Below are positions 60,554 through 64,000 of a DNA stretch of 64,000 nt, piece by piece. The DNA is taken from assembly GCA_963769045.1 (NCBI GenBank), contig CAVYKK010000014.1, forward strand, positions 62,001-126,000, given 5' to 3'. The stretch's first letter is position 1; every line of letters starts with the position of its first letter. The translations under genes and the position numbers were made by a program. The stretch comes from Methanocella_A sp963769045 (GTDB lineage Archaea; Halobacteriota; Methanocellia; Methanocellales; Methanocellaceae). The notes beneath the pieces were generated by a model. It did not search any database, was not told the DNA's origin, and saw only the letters and a program-made list of their open reading frames with translations.

Positions 60554-60679
60554 ACGCCTGGCGTGCGGATGAAAAACTGAAATGTTTTTTCCATCGTGAC
60601 CTATGGGAGGGGATGCCATCGTCTGCCAGTGTGCGCACGGGGAACACACTGTTACGGCACGAAGGCAGCCAGGGCTTGA

Positions 60680-62599
60680 TCAGGATTCTTTCTCTGATTT
60701 CCGGAACGGCTTATAGAGCTGACCGCCGCCCTGGTAGAACTTGGAGAAGAACTCGACCATATGCAGACGCAACGCATGGATGGAGGGGCTGAACATCCCC
60801 ATGGCCAGGTTGAGCAGGTGGAGCATCAGGGCAGCGGCAATGCCCACGGCTGCGATACCGAGAGCCCCCGCAAACTGGTTGGCCACTATGGCAAGCACGA
60901 CCGACGCCATGCCGATGGCCATGAGCCTCGCGTAGGACATAATGTTCCCCATGGCGCTGATCAGCTCGATGGTCCCGAAGATGCCGCCCCCATAGAAGAC
61001 CAGCGGGAACGAGACCAGTAGCAACACGACCCCAGCCAGCATGACGATGCCCGGCATGAAGCTGGCGGCGCCGGCGAGACAGACGATGAGGCCGACGATG
61101 AAGCCGGCTGTCGCGATCTTCTCGACCATATGCTTTTTACTCCTCACCACCCACGCATTATAAAGTCCCACGCCGAGGCCCAGGAACACATGTAACATCC
61201 CAATCACTATGGACACGGCCAGCATCGGGATCACGGCTTCCATACGGTTCCACGTGATGCCGAAGACGGTCATCGGGTGGAGCCAGCCCATGGTCTCGCC
61301 GAGGTCGCCGAAAAATTCGCCGAACAGGAACCCGAACAGGATGGTGGGTACCGCTGAGATCAGCATGATGTTCGCCAGGTCCTTGAGCCACAGCGCCTTC
61401 GTGCGGGCCTTTACCGCGATGGAGAGTGCCGCGATGACCAGCCCGTAGCCGATGTCGCCGACCATGATCCCGAAGAATACCGGGAAGAAGAATGCCATAA
61501 AGGGGCTGGGATCGACCTCCTGGTACTTCGGCGGCCGCATGAGCTTCATGAAAAATTCAAACGGCTTCACAAGCCGGGGATTATCGTAGAAGGTCGGCGC
61601 GTTCTCCAGCTCGGCCGGCGTTACCGGGAGCATTTCGAGGACGACGCGTGCGCCGAACGCCTCTTTCAGCGCTCCCGCGGTCTTCCGGACGGACTTCTGA
61701 GGCACCCATCCCTGGATCACGAACGTGTACTCCGATTCCCCGAACTTGCCGAAGGTATCCATCTCCTCGTTGATGTCCTCGAGGTACCGCTTCAGCACTG
61801 ACAGCTCCCAGTACCAGCGTCCGGAAAGTTCCTCGAGATTCCGGTTGATCTCCGCGATCTCCCGGGATGCCGCGGCCCGGCGCTCCTCAATCATTTCCAG
61901 CATTTCCTGGAAGCTATGGCCGTAAAAGTCAGGAGGCAGGCGCACCTCGTTGACGTTCGTAGAAAAGACGAACGCGTGGACCTTCTCCGAATACTTCTTG
62001 TTGAAGACGGCGATCCCGGCCAGGGATTCCTCATCAACGCCCGTGTAGATGAACTCGAACTTGTTACCCGTGATCTCGGCCAGTTCGGTCTGGATGAGCT
62101 TCAGTACCTCCAGAAATTCCTTCTGGATGATCAGGATGTTGACCTCGTAGCCGGCCAGCGTGGGCAGCTCAGGCTCGATGTGCTGGATGCGCCGGATCAC
62201 CTTTTCATAGCGATTGAGGGCTGTGATGGCCATCTCATGGTCACTCTTGCGTAATGCCAGGTCCTTCGTGGTCCACTCGAGATCGGCGATCACCTGGCGG
62301 GCTCGTTCGATGATCCGGTCGTGCTCCCGGGCGTCCAGCTCCTGCTCGAAGCGGGCCTGCAGCCCCTGTTCATCGGCAGTCCGGGGCAAGGTAAAAAAGA
62401 TGCCGTTGATCTTGACCAGTATGCCGGGCACGTCGCCCAGCCCTTCCATTTTGACCTTTTTCAGGCTAATCTCGTCCTCGGGTATGCACTGGCTGACGTC
62501 CTCGAGATGGACGGTTCCGGCGCGGTACAGCACGTCCACGGCCTCGTGGAAGCTTCGCTTCGGGCCGATCACCTGTATGCGTCTCATCTTCTGTAGCAT
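60680..62599 (-). CDS. atpI: A-type ATP synthase subunit I
   Basis: The stator-membrane subunit equivalent to V-ATPase subunit a; it forms the ion half-channels. The N-terminal 330 residues are cytoplasmic and helical; the C-terminal part has about seven or eight transmembrane segments with GIMVGDIGYGL, YARLMAIGMASVVLA and a terminal HALRLHMVEFFSKFYQGGG containing conserved charged residues. Length 639 residues is typical. It is the most downstream of the visible atp genes, whereas in many methanogens it is near the front of the operon. Confidence 0.95.
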   Translation of the reverse strand: MLQKMRRIQVIGPKRSFHEAVDVLYRAGTVHLEDVSQCIPEDEISLKKVKMEGLGDVPGILVKINGIFFTLPRTADEQGLQARFEQELDAREHDRIIERARQVIADLEWTTKDLALRKSDHEMAITALNRYEKVIRRIQHIEPELPTLAGYEVNILIIQKEFLEVLKLIQTELAEITGNKFEFIYTGVDEESLAGIAVFNKKYSEKVHAFVFSTNVNEVRLPPDFYGHSFQEMLEMIEERRAAASREIAEINRNLEELSGRWYWELSVLKRYLEDINEEMDTFGKFGESEYTFVIQGWVPQKSVRKTAGALKEAFGARVVLEMLPVTPAELENAPTFYDNPRLVKPFEFFMKLMRPPKYQEVDPSPFMAFFFPVFFGIMVGDIGYGLVIAALSIAVKARTKALWLKDLANIMLISAVPTILFGFLFGEFFGDLGETMGWLHPMTVFGITWNRMEAVIPMLAVSIVIGMLHVFLGLGVGLYNAWVVRSKKHMVEKIATAGFIVGLIVCLAGAASFMPGIVMLAGVVLLLVSFPLVFYGGGIFGTIELISAMGNIMSYARLMAIGMASVVLAIVANQFAGALGIAAVGIAAALMLHLLNLAMGMFSPSIHALRLHMVEFFSKFYQGGGQLYKPFRKSEKES

Positions 62600-62608
62600 G
62601 ATCCCATT

Positions 62609-62926
62609 CTACCGGAGCGTTACTGCATTCATGATATGTTCCACTGCACGGGACATCCGGGTCTGCGCGCTTTCCAGGACTGCAGCCTGCTGTTCCAGGC
62701 CATTCTCGTGGAGCACGGCGATCTCCAGGGCTGTCTGCTCCCGCGCCTTCCGCAGGTACTCTTCGGCGGCGGCAGACCCCGACTGCTCCGATTCCCCGAG
62801 GATAGCCGCGGCTTCACGCTGTGCATTCTCCACGATCATGCGGGAGTCCGTTATCGCCTGGTCCAGCTCCCGGTCGAGGTCAGACTCCTTGTCCCGGATC
62901 TGGCGAAGCAACGACTTTGCTGCCAT
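62609..62926 (-). CDS. atpH: A-type ATP synthase subunit H (peripheral stalk)
   Basis: The 105-residue protein is a continuous coiled coil (LRQIRDKESDLDRELDQAIT, AQREAAAILGESEQSGSAAA) of the E/H peripheral stalk type. It is nine bases upstream of atpI, the usual H-I neighbour relationship. Sequence is low-complexity, so the assignment rests on position and coiled-coil length. Confidence 0.75.
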   Translation of the reverse strand: MAAKSLLRQIRDKESDLDRELDQAITDSRMIVENAQREAAAILGESEQSGSAAAEEYLRKAREQTALEIAVLHENGLEQQAAVLESAQTRMSRAVEHIMNAVTLR

Positions 62927-62938
62927 GCGATCGCCAGC

Positions 62939-63223
62939 CTATCCTTTGAAAATGACGCACAGGGTCGAGTCGATTCGGTTGAGCTCCATCGCAAGGTCCG
63001 CCTGCTTTTCAATCGGCAGCGCCTTGTTGATGAGCAGCGTCAGGTATGGGACGCCTCGCCGCTCCTCCGAGTGGTACACGTTCATCTCGACCTCGTAGTC
63101 GCCCTCTTTGATCCCGTACTGCCGTAGCTGTGAGACCACGGCCGGGTCGTCGTATTTTCGTATCTTTTTCACCACCTCGTCAAGGTGGCTGTGTTTCTTT
63201 TGCTTCATTGTCTCTGTCGTCAT
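62939..63223 (-). CDS. Conserved-looking 94-residue protein within the ATP synthase operon
   Basis: ATG at 63223 is preceded by GAGGTGAT, a strong ribosome-binding site, so the upstream extension to 63250 is not used. The product has a charged N-terminus (MKQKKHSHLDEVVKKIRKYD), then EVEMNVYHSEERRGVPYLTL and a C-terminal hydrophobic strand. It has no known ATP-synthase domain that I can name. Tight placement between atpD and atpH suggests an accessory or regulatory role. Confidence 0.75.
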   Translation of the reverse strand: MTTETMKQKKHSHLDEVVKKIRKYDDPAVVSQLRQYGIKEGDYEVEMNVYHSEERRGVPYLTLLINKALPIEKQADLAMELNRIDSTLCVIFKG

Positions 63224-63246
63224 AAGATCACCTCGCATATTCGCTG

Positions 63247-63918
63247 TCATTCATAGTACTCTCCGGGAGCGCCGTCGTCCTCCTCGCGCGCCTGCTTGCG
63301 CTGCAGGAGCTTCTTGACCTTCTTCAGCCGGAACAGGTCCTCCCGCTCCCGCTCCTCGATGGAGAGCTTGATGTACCTGGCCTGCCGGTTCAGTTCCGGT
63401 ATCAGTACCTGCTCCAGCGCATTCACGCGACGGCGGCTCATCTGGATCTCGGCGCCCAGCCGTCTCATGGCTGTCTCTTTCTCGGCCAGGTCCATGATGA
63501 TGTTGAGCTCGATCTCGAACTTTTCGGCCGTCTCGTCGATACGGCCGCTCGTGCCCACGATGCCATAGCCGCGCTCCAGCACGTTGCGGGCCAGACGCTT
63601 CTTCCCGATGACCGGCACCGGCACGCCCATGATGTTCCGGCTACGCACGTCCAGGGTGACATCCTTCCGGGCCACGAAGGCGGCGGACTTAAGGGCGATC
63701 GAGTCGTCCACGGCCTGGGCGATGAGCAGCGAGCGGTACGCTTCGTTTGCTGCCGCCTCCAGCTCCTCCCTGGACAGGGTGAAGGACGCGGTGAGCAGGA
63801 AGAACTCGCGGATCAGCACGTCCATCTTCTGCCGCAGCAGGTCCCGGCCCTGCTCAGCCATCCTGATCTGCCCTTTCTTTTTTATCAGCTCCATGCGCGT
63901 CGGGTTGACCTGCTCCAT
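63247..63918 (-). CDS. atpD: A-type ATP synthase subunit D (central stalk)
   Basis: Subunit D forms the rotary shaft within the A3B3 head. It begins MEQVNPTRMELIKKKGQIRM and includes RVNALEQVLIPELNRQARYI, both typical, between two long helices. Length 223 residues. It lies 13 bases downstream of the atpB stop. Confidence 0.94.
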   Translation of the reverse strand: MEQVNPTRMELIKKKGQIRMAEQGRDLLRQKMDVLIREFFLLTASFTLSREELEAAANEAYRSLLIAQAVDDSIALKSAAFVARKDVTLDVRSRNIMGVPVPVIGKKRLARNVLERGYGIVGTSGRIDETAEKFEIELNIIMDLAEKETAMRRLGAEIQMSRRRVNALEQVLIPELNRQARYIKLSIEEREREDLFRLKKVKKLLQRKQAREEDDGAPGEYYE

Positions 63919-63931
63919 ACATGCCTCCGGC

Positions 63932-64000
63932 CTATTTCGCCTGCTTTGCCTGCCGGTATAACGGGTGGTACTTCCGGATGAAGTCCACTTTGATCCGCTT
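63932..64000 (-). CDS. atpB: A-type ATP synthase subunit B, C-terminal end (cut by window edge)
   Basis: Reading in from the window end on the minus strand gives KRIKVDFIRKYHPLYRQAKQ and then AK-stop, typical of the extreme C-terminus of the B subunit, followed by atpD as in other archaeal atp operons. Only 22 codons plus the stop are present. Confidence 0.75.
   Translation of the reverse strand, partial: KRIKVDFIRKYHPLYRQAKQAK

Overview
The window is a gene-dense, moderately GC-rich archaeal chromosome segment, almost certainly from a hydrogenotrophic methanogen. Evidence: F420-dependent methylene-H4MPT reductase (mer), four-subunit pyruvate:ferredoxin oxidoreductase, archaeal A-type ATP synthase genes, aRF1, CDP-archaeol synthase, archaeal-type GAPDH, archaeal IMP cyclohydrolase PurO, NreA and [NiFe]-hydrogenase maturation genes. 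Gene content and style suggest a Methanocella (Rice Cluster I) relative; that assignment is inference, not a database match. || Layout. 0-5 kb: glycogen-debranching-type glycosidase, sugar-1-phosphate nucleotidylyltransferase and a DUF4349 lipoprotein. 5-15 kb (mostly minus strand): argS, aRF1, an orphan DNA methyltransferase, mer, deoC, a broken surface-protein gene and a TPR protein. 15-18 kb: ilvE, then an accessory patch with a duplicated ilvE 3' end, an aminotransferase relic, a small membrane protein and the first copy of a large composite repeat. 18-24 kb: Mrp/NuoN-like proton-channel subunit coupled to a hydrogenase-type protease, acylphosphatase, GAPDH, and a membrane-bound beta-propeller/winged-helix regulator. 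24-37 kb: two DUF2085 proteins, an AI-2E-type permease (frameshifted), a VapBC-like pair, M32 and M29 peptidases, a DUF89 phosphatase, NreA and two surface proteins. 37-46 kb: a DJ-1/PfpI protein, hypC-hypA-hypE, carS, pyrE, purD, a large sensor kinase and a HAD phosphatase. 46-55 kb: TPR protein, aroA-aroC, DUF998, a helix-turn-helix/flavoprotein pair, a second M29 peptidase and a second membrane winged-helix protein. 55-58.9 kb: porC-porD-porA-porB-purO (porA has a one-base frameshift). 59-60.3 kb: second, inverted copy of the composite repeat. 60.3-64 kb: a small protein, then atpB-atpD-(94-aa protein)-atpH-atpI on the minus strand. || How the genes fit together. Mer, Por, the Hyp proteins, the proton-channel subunit and the ATP synthase belong to energy conservation and acetyl-CoA/pyruvate metabolism of a methanogen; aroA/aroC, ilvE, pyrE, purD and purO are biosynthetic. 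|| The most unusual content is non-coding. (1) Two inverted copies, 42 kb apart, of a roughly 1-kb composite element: a roughly 530-bp core built from two diverged half-units facing each other, flanked on each side by inward-pointing ~37-bp repeats spaced about 70-85 bp. Intervening sequences are related between units and between copies, which argues against an ordinary CRISPR array. (2) At least six intergenic hairpins, plus two half copies, whose arms are short near-periodic repeats of differing sequence. (3) A pair of homologous tandem hairpins at 36.9 kb. No tRNA or rRNA genes were recognised.
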